From Bugula neritina (taxonomy: Eukaryota; Bryozoa; Gymnolaemata; Cheilostomatida; Bugulidae), in the NCBI GenBank assembly GCA_964035545.1, contig OZ037768.1, positions 21,904,819 through 21,968,818 on the forward strand: DNA of 64,000 nucleotides, in the 5' to 3' direction. A program made the position numbers and the translations under genes. Below, piece after piece: positions 32,101-41,761 of the stretch (the stretch's first letter is position 1; each line of letters starts with the position of its first letter). The notes beneath the pieces were generated by a model. It had not been told where the DNA came from. It did not search any database and saw nothing but the letters and a program-made list of their open reading frames with translations.

Positions 32101-34594
32101 AATTTCTGGTCAGTTGGCTTACTGTCACAAAGCGCACAATAAATTCAAAGATAGCACGCGTAACCACAGTAGGCAAGGAAAATCGTAGTGCGTTGACTGT
32201 TAAATTATTGCTTTGACCTAGTTATTGCCCGGAATGTAAACGCAGCACGCTGTGTTGTCACTATTACAACAGCGATGTTACAGTAATAAAGAGATAGAAC
32301 AAATGAAAATAAAGATGCTCACTAATAGTAATTGTGATATGTGAATGAAAAGTTATAATTAGCTTGAGAGCTATGTAAAATTTGGTAGCTATGTAGTACA
32401 AGAAGTAAATTGTGGTTAACTAGGACAATGTGTCAATTGGGTAAAAACTTATACAGTATAGATATAATTAAACTTATCGCTCTGGAGTCTTGTTGGCTGC
32501 TGGCTCTGGCTCTTGGCTCTGGCTTTGTAGCTCTGGCTCTTGGCTGACTGGCGCTGGCTCGGTACGACTGTATAGGCTGATAGTTTGGCTATCGTTCGAC
32601 TGCTGGTCAGTTTTCCCCGGAGACTGTATGCCTGATTTGGGTGAATTGTGGGTTGAGTTGTCTAACTTGGGTTTGGTGTGCTTGTGCTTATCGTAAGTGA
32701 TGAATGAGAATTTACTCTGTGCATGAGGATAGAAGCATTTCACATTAGAGTATTACGTGCTGTTTTGGATTAAAGTTGTGGGAGCTTGATGTAGAGTGGA
32801 AAATCAAGGTTCAATCATTTGAGTGTAAGTAGGTTACAGTTTCGCTTGTCAGCAGCAAGTGGGAAGTTTTACTTGCTGTCTTAGGTTAAAGTTCCACTTC
32901 GTGAGAGCTAAGAGTCTAACACTTGTCAAAGGCAAGTGGGAAGAGTTTCACTTTAAGTTTTAGGTAAGAGTTTCACTGTAACTGCCCTCCTAGTTTGCTA
33001 TGAAAGTTCCATACGGGTGTATGTTTTAGTGTAGATAGTTTATTGATTTACACTGTTCACACCATTTACACCTTTTACACCGTGAAACTACAATTTTCAC
33101 AAAACAAAATGATTAAAATATGATAGAATAAGAGCAAATTAAACACAGAAAAGTACATAAAAGAATTTGATAAATTGCTTGTTTATAATTATTAAAATAT
33201 TCAAAGTAACAGTATAAATCAACAAAGTTATAATATATAAAAGCATACCTATTTCACCCTTTCTAGGAGAGAGTTAGTAGTATAAAGAAAGCAACATTTT
33301 ATACCGTGTGTTTGTAAAAATAGCTATAATATTATGTGAGAGTAGATGAGAATGGAACCTTGACGCTTGAGGGTTCTTACGATAATGTCCTGGCTAAATG
33401 TATTTTAACTGTTTTTGTCGGCATGTGTAAAGCTAGTGCACTCAGTTTCTTAGTCATGGTTTTTTGAGTGCAGCCAGTGCAAAATAAAACTTGCAATGCA
33501 CCGAGTGATACTAAAATGGTCTTGAAGATAAAAAAACAGTGACAAACAAGTGCTAAAGAGTACACTAAGGATGGGTGATTCATCGCTGTTGGAATATGTG
33601 ACAACACAAACGCAGTGTGGCAATGTCGGTAAATGCTAAATTGCTAATTGATATATATTATGACAGTTATGAACAAATTGGCAGCAGAGTGTCAGTAAGC
33701 AAACTAAATAAAACCAAATTTATGAAATTTTACTATTTATTATAAAGGACACTACATGTAAAGTATGTAACACAGCCATATAAAACCAACATTATTACAA
33801 CATTACTATATATGTTTTCACATTCAGTTAAAGTTACAGAAACAAGGAAAAATTTAGAAGTAAAGCTTACAAATGGCTTAATTACAGTTTCATAAACATT
33901 ATTGTATGATGTAATCATTGGATGATCTTGAGAAGAATATCCTATGCTCTCATCTTAGTTTTAGCTCTACTATTCTAAACACAATGCAGTAGCCTTTATA
34001 TACACTAAATGCTTCTGAAAAATAGGCACAAAATACAAATGTTTCCATGAAAGCTAAATACCAAAAATATATAACATCGCATACAAAAATAAACTCAGCA
34101 CAAAAAGAAGGTACATTATTTGTCATCTACATTGACTTATATTTTTAGGGACTTCACAATATTGAGCTCTTTTTAAGCAACCCAATAAACAATACGACCA
34201 ACTATAAAACTTGCATACACCGACACAATAACAATGGCACCATTATGCAATCCGTACCTGTTTGTGACACTCTATATGACATGCAGCGCTGGGTGAACAT
34301 TTCCAGGAAAGAGTGTTCTGATATGAACGTCACTTTGCCTCTCATGAAGTAAGTACGTTTTATTGCTAATCTAACAACAAAATGCATGATGCAATTTTTT
34401 CTGCTTAACAATAGCGGCTTTATTAGAGTCATAAAATTTTGCTACAATGGATTTCTGGAAATAGTCTTCAATATCCTCTTCCTTGTAGAAGCTTTGAAAA
34501 TGCTACAAAACTCTGTCCAGAAAGAAGGGAAGCTGTCAGCAACTTTAAGTTACGCTGTAAGAGCAACTTTTTCAAAAGTACAATTAATGGATGA
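23182..34594 (+). CDS. CD225/dispanin-like membrane protein with Cys-rich ectodomain, intron 3 holds a BEL/Pao element
   Basis: Five exons: 23182-23189 (ATG CAA CG), 23749-23992, 24588-24695, 34149-34348 and 34489-34594 (TGA). They give 221 residues with all phases closing. An in-frame TAG lies 12 bases before the ATG. The N-terminal part has two hydrophobic stretches (VISSLLPPWFFGLAAVYY and AGIVCGVIVCWVIFAVAAVI) separated by a loop containing HRKASQGSEEQV, the layout of CD225/dispanin proteins (N inside, C outside). The following roughly 130 residues have six cysteines (MNC, KTC, PVC, KEC, LCP, RCK) and five potential N-glycosylation sites (NNT, NTT, NIS, NVT, NAT), as expected for a C-terminal ectodomain. 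I do not recognise this ectodomain. Exons 3 and 4 are 9.45 kb apart because of the retroelement at 24972-33756. The CD225 assignment rests on layout and is tentative. The exon chain is well supported by phase. Confidence 0.68.
24292..24500 (+). repeat. tRNA-Thr-derived SINE in intron 2 of the membrane-protein gene
   Basis: Head: box A (gtggtctaggggttagagc), anticodon-like ttagtaa (AGT) and box B (gggtttgaaccc). Body: a block around ggtgatgtt...cataattgctcctg and a tail with ggttcttacagggatggtga. The head, body block and tail all recur, inverted, at 40545-40749, which defines a family. Confidence 0.85.
24972..25752 (-). repeat. BEL/Pao 3' LTR
   Basis: 781 bp, TG...CA ends. Matches 32977-33756 with a one-base length difference in an A run (8 versus 7). 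Confidence 0.95.
25827..29717 (-). CDS. BEL/Pao Pol: protease, reverse transcriptase, RNase H, integrase
   Basis: 1296 codons. In order: aspartic protease (LLDSGSNHTFI, residue about 18), BEL-type reverse transcriptase with catalytic FYVDDG (about 458), RNase H-like region beginning HHFSDAST, and integrase with zinc-binding HCVDC and catalytic DDE core (GVDCFGP about 1010, WCDQGTNF about 1070, GGVWERM about 1107). BEL elements often make Gag and Pol as one polyprotein. Here the Pol frame is the same as the Gag frame and is separated from it only by the TAG at 29727-29729. No other stop or shift was seen. The first codons after that stop (ACC ATT CCA) continue in open frame to the Met at 29717. 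Confidence 0.95.
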   Translation of the reverse strand: MYVSSIENPGHEVLVYALLDSGSNHTFITHDTIHALNATTHDTDMNISTLTDVQGSTSSRQAATGLLVRGYNRQKYIKLPTCVSQSQIPFNRNEIPNSMSVQDWPHLRHLASEFITAKEGNQLTLGLLIGGNLPQVFMSRQEITAGDNVPFARLSDLGWLLMGNTTQNNTQKNPRNLLTIVNLAVLQPTTRENISFKIQADSHNEDANLETKILKILSSDFDSDPSNENSKMSIDDINFLKLMKEQTYKDVEGHITMPLPLKSQPGPNKSKYMALNRFKNLQKNLTDPTFSEHYHKFMNDIITQGEAELVPDDQKNNESAWYIPHFGVYHPKKPGKIRIVFDGAAKVGGMCLNDYLLQGPDQMNSLIGILMRFRKDLVGVTCDIGRMFHQFRVFPEHRDLLRFLWYDEQGEIVPYRMKVHLFGATSSPACTTYGLRSLCDTSINPNTLAKSFIRNNFYVDDGLMSFSDTDSAISVVQDAISICQEGNLRLHKFSSNSSAVLESIPASERNVQDIQTLEPDDDSQPIERTLGLLWSLKSDAFTFSSSIKSNPNTRSGVLSTIASIFDPLGFLSPFILKGKNILQDMCRISASWEATLEGELLLRWESWKSSLSDLSNIHIKRCYKPHDFGDISKAEIHHFSDASTDGYGEVSYLRVVNAKHQVNVSLLMSKGRVAPIKPITIPRMELQAAVTSAQVSGIIRSELGMDVTETFWTDSQVVLGYLKNTSKKFHVYVTNRIQKVRDQSCPESWFYVPTDQNPADHASRGLTIDQLNKSNWFTGPDFLWNEPIVIPEQPTPQVRNDDKEVKSLVTSTHDTSTHPTLYHLLHRFSSWTTAVKVTGLFIQKARSKHMKSTSYDIKSASESYIIKSAQQEHLPEAQCLKDGKKISQSSPIFNLSPFLDSKGIMRVGGRLDHSAFIEFSNKHPIILPKAGHFTQLLLQHFHNQAKHQGRGMTLAQMRSAGYWVIGARQLVTSLIYHCVDCRRDRGKPIIPNMSSLPAERVTESPPFTYCGVDCFGPFQVKDRRTELKRYGLMVTCLASRAVHIEVLDDMTTSSFINAIRNVIAIRGPIREIWCDQGTNFIGAIPELTEKGVLEFKLNPPAASHMGGVWERMIRSARSILQHVLRKHAGRLDTSNLRTLMYEVMAIINSRPLSTVTEEHHPLTPNLLLTMKSDIILSPPSEFTDSDIYSRKRWRAVQHLANNFWQRWRTEYLCYLQSRQKWVNQTGREMKTGNIVIIVDDNGNRNEWSMGKVVECIKSKDGRVRSAKILIGNRNQPVNSKKYLHRPVSKLVTLIEN
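29727..32015 (-). CDS. BEL/Pao Gag (zinc-knuckle capsid/nucleocapsid protein)
   Basis: 762 codons from the ATG at 32015. The N-terminal half is helical and charged, with a coiled-coil-like segment (KAKSAALKQKLESSKSTHAL). The central region has the BEL/Pao gag block (EPLEYLDWKVAFEGLI, LQQYLGGKAKRVV). Near the C-terminus lie Cys/His clusters (CLMCNMNNHGTGIC and the CCHC knuckle CYSCAKPGHKMDKC) that bind RNA. The ORF ends in TAG at 29727-29729, in frame with Pol. Confidence 0.93.
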   Translation of the reverse strand: MSTMYKQNTQSENAAISDTFQFDQNSSAKNYETLEQEIPPTQGHVEIHEDNPTHAKRIEIKLLADKLKEILKNCSVFHQFISKEFSSHKEISFETLEGLKTQLIEEKANVIKAYEQLREACGDLEPDLKVRNQIDRVGADNENCLQQVLELMHVYTTRSKTALSNQPGASSAAFLSKPRNPSGSVISIQSRSHLTSASKSSRASSKIKAMQLEAKAKSAALKQKLESSKSTHALEMQAKQLAMAIEQSKIQAELDAIEAEEQVLSEAMEDEGSISLFHPLPQPNFTQSHAELDNPAKSSSIVLPAPAPNFKHLNVETHNPVKPSIMPPVPAPRTQTKHPITNPQLYQAPADSTSYPTRSPVDVTPPWNISSVSDQQAFANTLAQAIHTIKLKPAEPTVFFGEPLEYLDWKVAFEGLIESGSYNPLQKIALLQQYLGGKAKRVVANLFQIGTEEAFKEAKRKLNDKFGKPHILTEAYRTQLEQWPLIKEHDGEALEELVNFLESCQTAMNKLPELNCLNDRRENEKILAKLPISVGNRWVKIATEIESATDRFPSIFDFVRFLSKEADVASNSLNKAIAKRVVSNRNHDNSYRRNQPTRKSEKQATAFLASENQATTANISHDTTKPMRRYPCLMCNMNNHGTGICFKLEKLPHSDIEKLFDNNNLCYSCAKPGHKMDKCRHPATCTKKDCKQKHLAVFHKYYNRGSENKTSQPNKISHNNQIRGSENKSSTQNSTSNKGNENNPTQATARNCAGNRPANLAS
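32016..32976 (-). other. BEL/Pao 5' leader
   Basis: About 960 bases between the 5' LTR and gag. It contains degenerate internal repeats (gtgggaagttttactt, gtgggaagagtttcact) near 32850-32975 and a Ser/Gln/Pro-rich 89-codon minus-strand frame at 32474-32743 (QEPELQSQSQEPEP) of unknown meaning. No clear primer-binding site is recognised. Confidence 0.55.
32977..33756 (-). repeat. BEL/Pao 5' LTR
   Basis: 780 bp. Partner of 24972-25752. Confidence 0.95.
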
Positions 34595-35867
34595 ACATCT
34601 AAAGATTGTAAAAGAAAAGGTAATGGTGGAAAAAAAAGATTAATATCATTAAAACTAAAATTCATAAAAATATATTATTTCGATACTAGTTATGGTAGAT
34701 AATTTACAGGCACAAAATGATCTTGAGAACTTAATAATAATCTCATGCAGGTATATAAACTTCTCACTTGTTTTTTCTATTTTTAATGTAGTCACAGCAA
34801 AACATTTTTTACCTTATATGGTGTGGCCTGTGCTATTTTGTCATATCATCAAAATTTTTTTCTATCAAATTGAAATTGACTATCAAATTTCTAAGATAGA
34901 CCATATTAATCGAATTGCTAATTGGTTATAATTAATATAATATATAAATTATAACGAATATATTGCAGTATATGGTATGATTTATTTGCAATCTACAATG
35001 CTTCAAAATATAACTTAATTTTATCAAAAAATATTCATCGTTTTATTCTACACGACTATATCATGTTACACTATAAGCTTATGATAACAAATAGTAAACC
35101 ACGTGTTTAAACTAATATTTCTACAGATAAAACTTCAGAAATACAAAATTTGTATTCTTTCCATTTATAATTACCAACTATTGCTGGTGTCAGATCTATA
35201 CGGTTGCCATGGAAATGCAAATAGAGCTGGTGTGACTAATATCTGGTGATATACACATTATAAAAAAAAATTTAAAATAATAAAACTCCCAACACTTGAT
35301 AAAATGTACATTCATTAATTCATTGTTATTTTATTTAAAATTTATTTCAAGAGAATTTTCCTGAGACTGTAGCTAAAAAAGATTTCAAACTATCAAAATT
35401 ACTAGTTACATAAATTTTAACTTCAATTTTTACTCAAAAAATAAAATGAAAGACAAACTTCTATTTTGTATTCAAGCAAAATCTATACACGAACCATCAC
35501 ACTACTAAATATAATATTGTAAAAGTCTATAACAATTTTTTAAGATTTTGTATACTTATATTGTTTTAAAGTAGGCCAAAAATCAAATATATAGAATTTT
35601 AAATAGATGATTGCATAAATAAAGTATAAAAACTATGATCAAGAAGAAAAATCACATGTCTTTAGCAGAATAAGAGAGGCACTATAGAATGAATTCAAAA
35701 TAAATACTTTAAGACAATACTGCAAGTGTGTAGAGATGCAACTCTAGCAAAAATAAATTTTACCATAAATGAATCAATCAATAATGACTAATAAAATAAC
35801 ATAGCTTTGTGTATTACAAATCAGTGTTCAAGTCATTGTCTATACTAGCATTAGTTTATATGCCTAG
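34595..35867. other. Convergent intergenic AT-rich stretch
   Basis: Lies between the 3' ends of the membrane-protein gene and NAPE-PLD. Very AT-rich, with no coding signal. Confidence 0.5.
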
Positions 35868-38355
35868 TTATTCTGCAATGTTTATAGAGCCGTGAGAAAC
35901 GGTAATAAATGAGTGTTTAGCCTCAGTGCCCTGTAGGGATGCTATTAGCTCACGGGGCTCCAAATATGGCTACAAACATAACATATAGATAAAATAACAC
36001 AAAATTAATCTACGAGAGTGCAGATGTGAGGGTGTTGTTTAGAAGTATTAGTTATGACATGCTGATCATATTATATATACAGCGAAGAGATGAAGATAAG
36101 AAATTTCATACACCTACACACACACACGCTTGCACACACGCACGCACACATGCACACGCTGGCCTGCATACGCACATTTACTCATCATGTGTTACAGAGT
36201 TATCTCCTCACCTCTGTAGAGCCCATAGGAAATGTGCCCCAGTGTATGCCTACACTCAGACGGGACCGCAAATCACGATGAATCTGAAGGGCTTCTTCAG
36301 GGTTGATATGCTGATTGGCCATCATATACCGAGGGCAATAAGCTCCTAGAATTATTAGTTGGTGAAGAAATTAACGTGTGATCTAATATTTTAAAATATT
36401 TATATTATTATTATTTATATTATTTAAATAATATTTTAATACGAATTATTTCCTTTAAAACATTTACTGAACAAAAATTTCATGCAACTTTCAAAGAGAA
36501 CTCTAAGAGTTATCCGCACTATAAAAATATAAATTGAACTCACCAATGGCTATGGCTGAAAGGTCAAAGGGTCCATATTTCTGGCCAATTGTCTCAAATA
36601 CTTCACAGAACCCCGTGTCTCCAGAGAACCAAATTGAATGCTTAGATGACTTCATGACCCAACTACTCCACAGTGACTACAATATATTATAGTATAGCTA
36701 CTCAACAGTGACTACAATATATTATAGTATAACTACTCTACAGTGACTACAATATATTATAGTATAACTACTCTACAGTGACTAAAATATATTATAGTAT
36801 AACTACTCTACAGTGACTACAATATAATATAGTATAACTACTCCACAGTGACTACAATATATTATAGTATAGCTACTCAACAGTGACTACAATATATTAT
36901 AGTATAACTACTCTACAGTGACTAAAATATATTGTAGTATAACTACTCTACAGTGACTACAATATATTATACTATAACTACTTCACAGTGACTACAATAT
37001 TTTATAGTAATATATATAGTTACAACTGTTCACTCACCTGGTTTCTATCACATCCTGATCTTAAGCTCCAATGTTGAGCCGGAGTACATGTGATTTCCAG
37101 ATCTTTCTTTCCTTCCATCTTCAGAGACACACTCTGCCACCATGATAGCTCCGTGACAGTCTCACAATTTCTCGCGAGAAACCAGCCCTTCAAACCTTCT
37201 GGTACCAGCCAGCTGCAGAAACAAGAGAGCTAGGATATTAATCAAATCTTGACAGAATTGAGTATTTAACATTTAAAACACATACTTTCTACCCTACGGC
37301 CTACTCTCTTTATAAACTGAAAATAAACTAACACAATTTGTACTACTATTAACCAAAATATACAATGAAGAAAGTAGAAAATTCAATTTTTTATTATGGT
37401 TAGGTAACTTTACTTTTACTGAAGATACTAGTCTGGTTACCAGGCAGATTAGTTAAGAGATAACATAACTCCTTACTGTATTTGAATCATAGTTGACTAG
37501 TAGGAAACTGTTTGTTGCAGGACTCAAAGATGTTATTACTATTACTATTAGTCCTCGAGTATCACAAACCAATTTTATGAATGCTTTCTACACCAGAAAA
37601 TGTCAGTGATTTGGCTTAACCTTTGAGCTCATTTATTGAATGTCTTAATATCATGTGTAACGTAAACAATAAACACTGCTGTTTCTAACAGATATAGTAA
37701 TAATGATAGTCAATGGTTCCTGTAAGTGTTAATGCCAATGGCTGTAGTAAATTCTCCAAAATAATTATAGATACACAAATGATATTCGCTGAAGTTTCAA
37801 TTATATAAATATAGGAGTATCAGCTGCTGCAATCAAATTTTTTTAAAAATATAGGCAAAAATGTTGTCTATTACGCACAAAAATTTTCAAAGTCACATGA
37901 GAAGACAACTTACTGAAGAGATTTGCCAAATAACTTGTTGAGAGCTGTCACTGAGTGAATATCCAAATGATCATAATGATTGTGACTGATTACTACTGCA
38001 TCTATTCTGGGCAGATCTTCCATGGGCAGCGGAGGAGGGCGGTATCTCTTAGGACCCAGAAAGGTAAACGGGGAACATCTCTCACTCCATATTGGATCTA
38101 CAAGTACGTAAATCATCAACAAATTTCGAGTAAAACTTGACTTACACTACAATCAAACCATGAATTAGAAGATTAGAGAGAACTAACCACTGAGAATATT
38201 CCATCCATCAGTCTGATAAAGCATTGTAGCGTGACCGATCCACATGTACTGCAACTTGTCATCAGGTGGACTATTTAGTCTCTGCAGATCTGGCTTAGTA
38301 ACAGGCAGATTTTCATCGATTTCTTGCTAAATGGGTATATTATATATATATTATA

Positions 38356-38395
<40 letters not shown>

Positions 38396-38920
38396 TATAT
38401 AATATATATTATATATAAAGACAGTATCCAGGTGCAAAAATAAGCATAGTGTGAATTACATGATAAATTAGCTTAGCAACAATGATTTCTCATAGAAATA
38501 AACCCTACCTTATAGCCTTAAATTCAGATTAAATTATTTAAAACTGCTAAGTTTGCGAATTCCATAGTCACATTGCTTTCATAGAATTAAATTTACAAAT
38601 GTAGATAAAGAGATACTAAATATCTTGCCTATAATCAAATTGCAATTATCACACAATGGAACAAGTGCTATTCAAAGTGAATACGATGTAAAGTAGTTTT
38701 TCTATTGATTCAACTACAGCATAATTATGAGGTGTGATTTCATGCAACATCTAACCTGTGTTGGGGCTCGAGGGCCAGTGACTGCTCCTACGAATTTCTC
38801 TCGGAGAAATTTACAAAGCCTACCACCACCCGGGAATGAAATAGATGATTTGAAAGGATTTTCAAAAGTGCCATTTCTGTTTCTGATAGGTTTCACAAGG
38901 TCAAGGGTCAAACTGTCCAT
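35868..38920 (-). CDS. NAPEPLD: N-acyl-phosphatidylethanolamine-hydrolysing phospholipase D
   Basis: Seven minus-strand exons: 38756-38920 (ATG), 38188-38326, 37914-38097, 37038-37212, 36544-36676, 36212-36345 and 35868-35969 (TAA). They give 343 residues, somewhat shorter than vertebrate enzymes (about 390), mostly at the N-terminus. The metallo-beta-lactamase fold shows [23 protein letters not shown] (HxHxDH zinc ligands), PAQHWS, FSGDTGF (bridging Asp) and IHWGTFPMG (last His). [12 protein letters not shown] and [13 protein letters not shown] are also family blocks. The enzyme releases N-acylethanolamines (anandamide class) from membrane NAPE. The exon 5 acceptor at 36676/36677 lies within the last unit of a 35-bp minisatellite. 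A broken inverted copy of the 3' half is at 12875-15210. Confidence 0.93.
36667..37012 (-). repeat. 35-bp minisatellite spanning the NAPE-PLD exon 5 acceptor
   Basis: About ten units that match the 13170-14655 array in reverse complement. The unit nearest exon 5 supplies the functional 3' splice site (ttgtag) and the first codons TCA CTG TGG AGT AGT. Every upstream unit carries a near-identical decoy. Confidence 0.92.
38338..38418. repeat. (TA)n repeat in NAPE-PLD intron 1
   Basis: About 80 bp of tatata with occasional tt or aa steps. Self-complementary. Intronic, next to exon 2. Confidence 0.9.
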
Positions 38921-40540
38921 TATAGTTACATTCGTAAGCTTATGTCAAACCTGCAAACAACATATTTCATCGCTATTTGATTTTTGATACATAAAACACA
39001 AAGATGCAAATTAGCAACAAACTATTTGTTCTTAAGTGCACAGAATAGCAGATTACAACAGTCCAAAGGTTTTGACACATTCTCGTAATCACAGATTGAT
39101 TTTCCTAGATTTATAACATAATCATAGGTATTTATTGGTAATGCAGATTGCAAATATTTGATGCAACAGCAATATGAATGAGGTTTCAGCAACAGCAAAC
39201 AATATTTATTCTAAGAGCAAAACCTTTTGCTTTAAAAATGCTCCTTTTTGAGAACTTTTTTAATTGCAACAACATTTAACAACATTTTTAAAAATTACCT
39301 CACGGTTATACTTATAAGGTACAGCTTTTAAGTTTTAGGTAAAAAATTAAAAAATCATAATAAACTTGAATTAATAGTTTAAGTTATGCTTATAGTTATA
39401 GACTTATACAGTTATAGTAATTACTACTTACTATATAGTTACGCTCACAGTAAATATTAATACAGATATTATTGATAATATTATTATTAAATTTAACATT
39501 TAATTTTATAGACTTGTACAGTTATACAGTTATACTTATAGTTATAGTAACTTATACTTATAGACTTATACTTATACTTATAGTTATAGTAATACAGTTA
39601 TGCTTAAAGTTAAAGTTAATCTTACACTTATACTCATATAGCCAACATTTATCAATTTCAAAATTGTTGCAGACTTCTACTATTACTACGTCTATAGTCT
39701 ATAACATTGAGAATAAGTATAAGTATGACTCAGAGTCATGATCATGATCATTGGCATTTGATTGTTGATGCTATTGCAGATAGCTTTGAGTTAGTTGTAT
39801 AACTTTAGATAAAACACTATAAAAAGATAATCGTTACTTTAACCTGTTTCTTTCATTGTAGCAACACTTTATTGCGAAAGCAGAAAATTTACGTTCGAAA
39901 AACCTTTCATAAACAAGTATTGGACCAAGACTATAATTTTTACATATTCTATGTTGGAATCACTGTAACACAGCTTATAATTCAATAGATGTGATTGTCG
40001 CACGATAATGTTACCGGGTGGCTGTTTTATTTCAGCAGATCGACTTTTAACGCAATATAAGGAGGACAACTCCCTAATTTTGCCTACAGGTTACATTACC
40101 TATAATATGTAGCTTGTCTCACTGAAATCAAATATTAAATGTATTCTAATTTTTGGCTCATACAATAAGCAGTCGCAGTAACTCAGTTTTATTTTTCTGA
40201 AGTTAATTTTCTCTACGATGAATTCTGTAAATAACAAATGATCTTTACAGCCCATTTTGCCATTCAACTGAACTTGGTACAATTGAACTCTGTAACTTAC
40301 AAGTGCATGGCTTTAATTTAAATAACTTATAGCTATACTACTTATATCTCTATAATGAAAACCAATTAAAGTTAATTATGGCTATTCACAAGTCACCAAA
40401 ATAAGTTGCAAGACTTAAAATGACAGTAACTAGGTAATTGGTAATTTTTGCATATATATTTTACATTTTATTGCAAAATATCAATTGGTAGTTGGAACAC
40501 ACTTCAGAATTCTTTATCTTTTCTTGAGTGGCAAGCATAC
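38921..40540. other. Intergenic, includes degenerate cttatagttata repeats
   Basis: AT-rich, with imperfect ttatacttatagttatag-type repeats at about 39370-39630. No gene is seen on either strand. Confidence 0.55.
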
Positions 40541-40544
40541 ATAA

Positions 40545-40749
40545 GTTAACATGTGTTCAATGTCTCCATTACTGTGAGAACTATTGATTGGAAGGGTTTT
40601 TATGCAGGCTAAGAACTGTGCCTCTAACCAGGTTTGAAGGATTCTTCGTGTAGCAATTATAGCTGAATGACATCACTGATAGCCCTGCCAGGACTTGAGC
40701 CTATGACCTAGCACTAAGCCAGCACTCTAACCACTGGCTGCTCTCTTAC
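40545..40749 (-). repeat. tRNA-derived SINE, inverted
   Basis: In reverse complement this copy has the gagagcagcc start, a shortened box A region, a box-B-like ctcaagtcc, then the body block gtgatgtc...ataattgct and the tail with agttctcacagtaatgga. The same order occurs at 24292-24500. More diverged than that copy. Confidence 0.75.
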
Positions 40750-41080
40750 ATACAAAGGTAGGATTGTGAGGATTTAAAGAAAAAGTAGAAAGAAATATTT
40801 AAAATGCTCACACTGACAGACTTGGAAACACTAAAACTTTAGCGAATATATATATTTATGAGCTGAACGCTGCAATAGACATCAAGATATCATCTTAAAA
40901 ATGGTCAGTGAAATGATTACTGAAGTTGTTTTCAAGTAAAAGAAATGATTAAATAAAAAAGTGAATATTTTTGCATGTCTAACATGAAAAGATATATCAA
41001 CATATTTTCTATTTTCTATACTTCAACTTGTAAACATGAAGATATACAATAAAAAAATAGTTATTACAAATAATTTTATA

Positions 41081-41761
41081 TCAGAGGCTGTTGACTGTTT
41101 TTTCAGCTTGCTCAAGACAACCATTCATGTCTTCTCTACCATAAATTGCTTTTGATTCTTCTAAATTACACCATTTAAAGTCAATATGTTCATCTGATAA
41201 TATAATTGGTGTATTCGGGTCTACTAACTCTGCTAAGTAATAATACACAGTTTTTGGCCGGCCTCTCACTAAATATGATAGAGTTTGGCAAAAATTGTCC
41301 ACAACTCTGTAATGATGAGACTTCAACCCAGCCTCTTCCGCCGTCTCCCGCATTGCTGTCGTATATGTATCCTCCCCTGGATCCACGTGACCTACAAGTA
41401 AATGTTTTAATAGTTCAATAAAACTAATACATATACAACAACATATAATACATGACTATAATTAACTAGACAAGAGGAGCATAGACTGATACAGTAGAAT
41501 ATTTAGAAAATCTAAACAATTTTTACTCATTATAATTAAATAACTTGATGTGAATTTACTAAGGATTTTAAGCTTTGTGATGTCACAATGTAGACATATG
41601 TAGTAAGTTTGAAGGGATTAAATCGATCCAACAGAAATACGAGAGTCTTCACCTTTAGGTGGAGTCCAGTGCTTTGTTCCATATGATGCTCGCAACATTA
41701 AATATTCCACTCCCCTAGCTACTTTTCTGTAGATAATAAAACCAGCAGCAACTTTGGCCAT
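41081..41761 (-). CDS. NUDT2: Bis(5'-nucleosyl)-tetraphosphatase (Ap4A hydrolase, Nudix)
   Basis: Two exons: 41653-41761 (ATG) and 41081-41391 (TGA). They give 139 residues (human about 147) and join in phase 1. The start MAKVAAGFIIYR and HWTPPKGHVDPGED lead into the Nudix box G-x5-E-x7-REUxEExGU, seen as GHVDPGE...RETAEEAGL, which binds the divalent metals. KTVYYYLAEL and FKWCNLEE follow as in family members. The enzyme cleaves diadenosine tetraphosphate to ATP and AMP in the cytosol. The intron splits the Nudix box at its first Gly. Downstream is NAPE-PLD on the same strand. Confidence 0.92.

Larger units (their letters stand above)
24972..33756 (-). mobile_element. Full-length BEL/Pao LTR retrotransposon (8785 bp)
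   Basis: Two LTRs (24972-25752 and 32977-33756; TG...CA) are identical apart from one A in a homopolymer that I could find, and are flanked by the 5-bp duplication TGTAA (24967-24971 and 33757-33761). Coding is on the minus strand, so the 5' LTR is the right-hand one. A purine tract (aggtgggag on the minus strand) touches the 3' LTR at 25753. Near-identity of LTRs means a recent insertion. It sits inside intron 3 of the plus-strand membrane-protein gene, antisense to it. Confidence 0.97.

Noticed and set aside
34386-34643. 85-codon ORF starting at 34386
   Set aside because: Its frame differs from the phase required by the exon at 34149-34348. The spliced frame ends at 34594.
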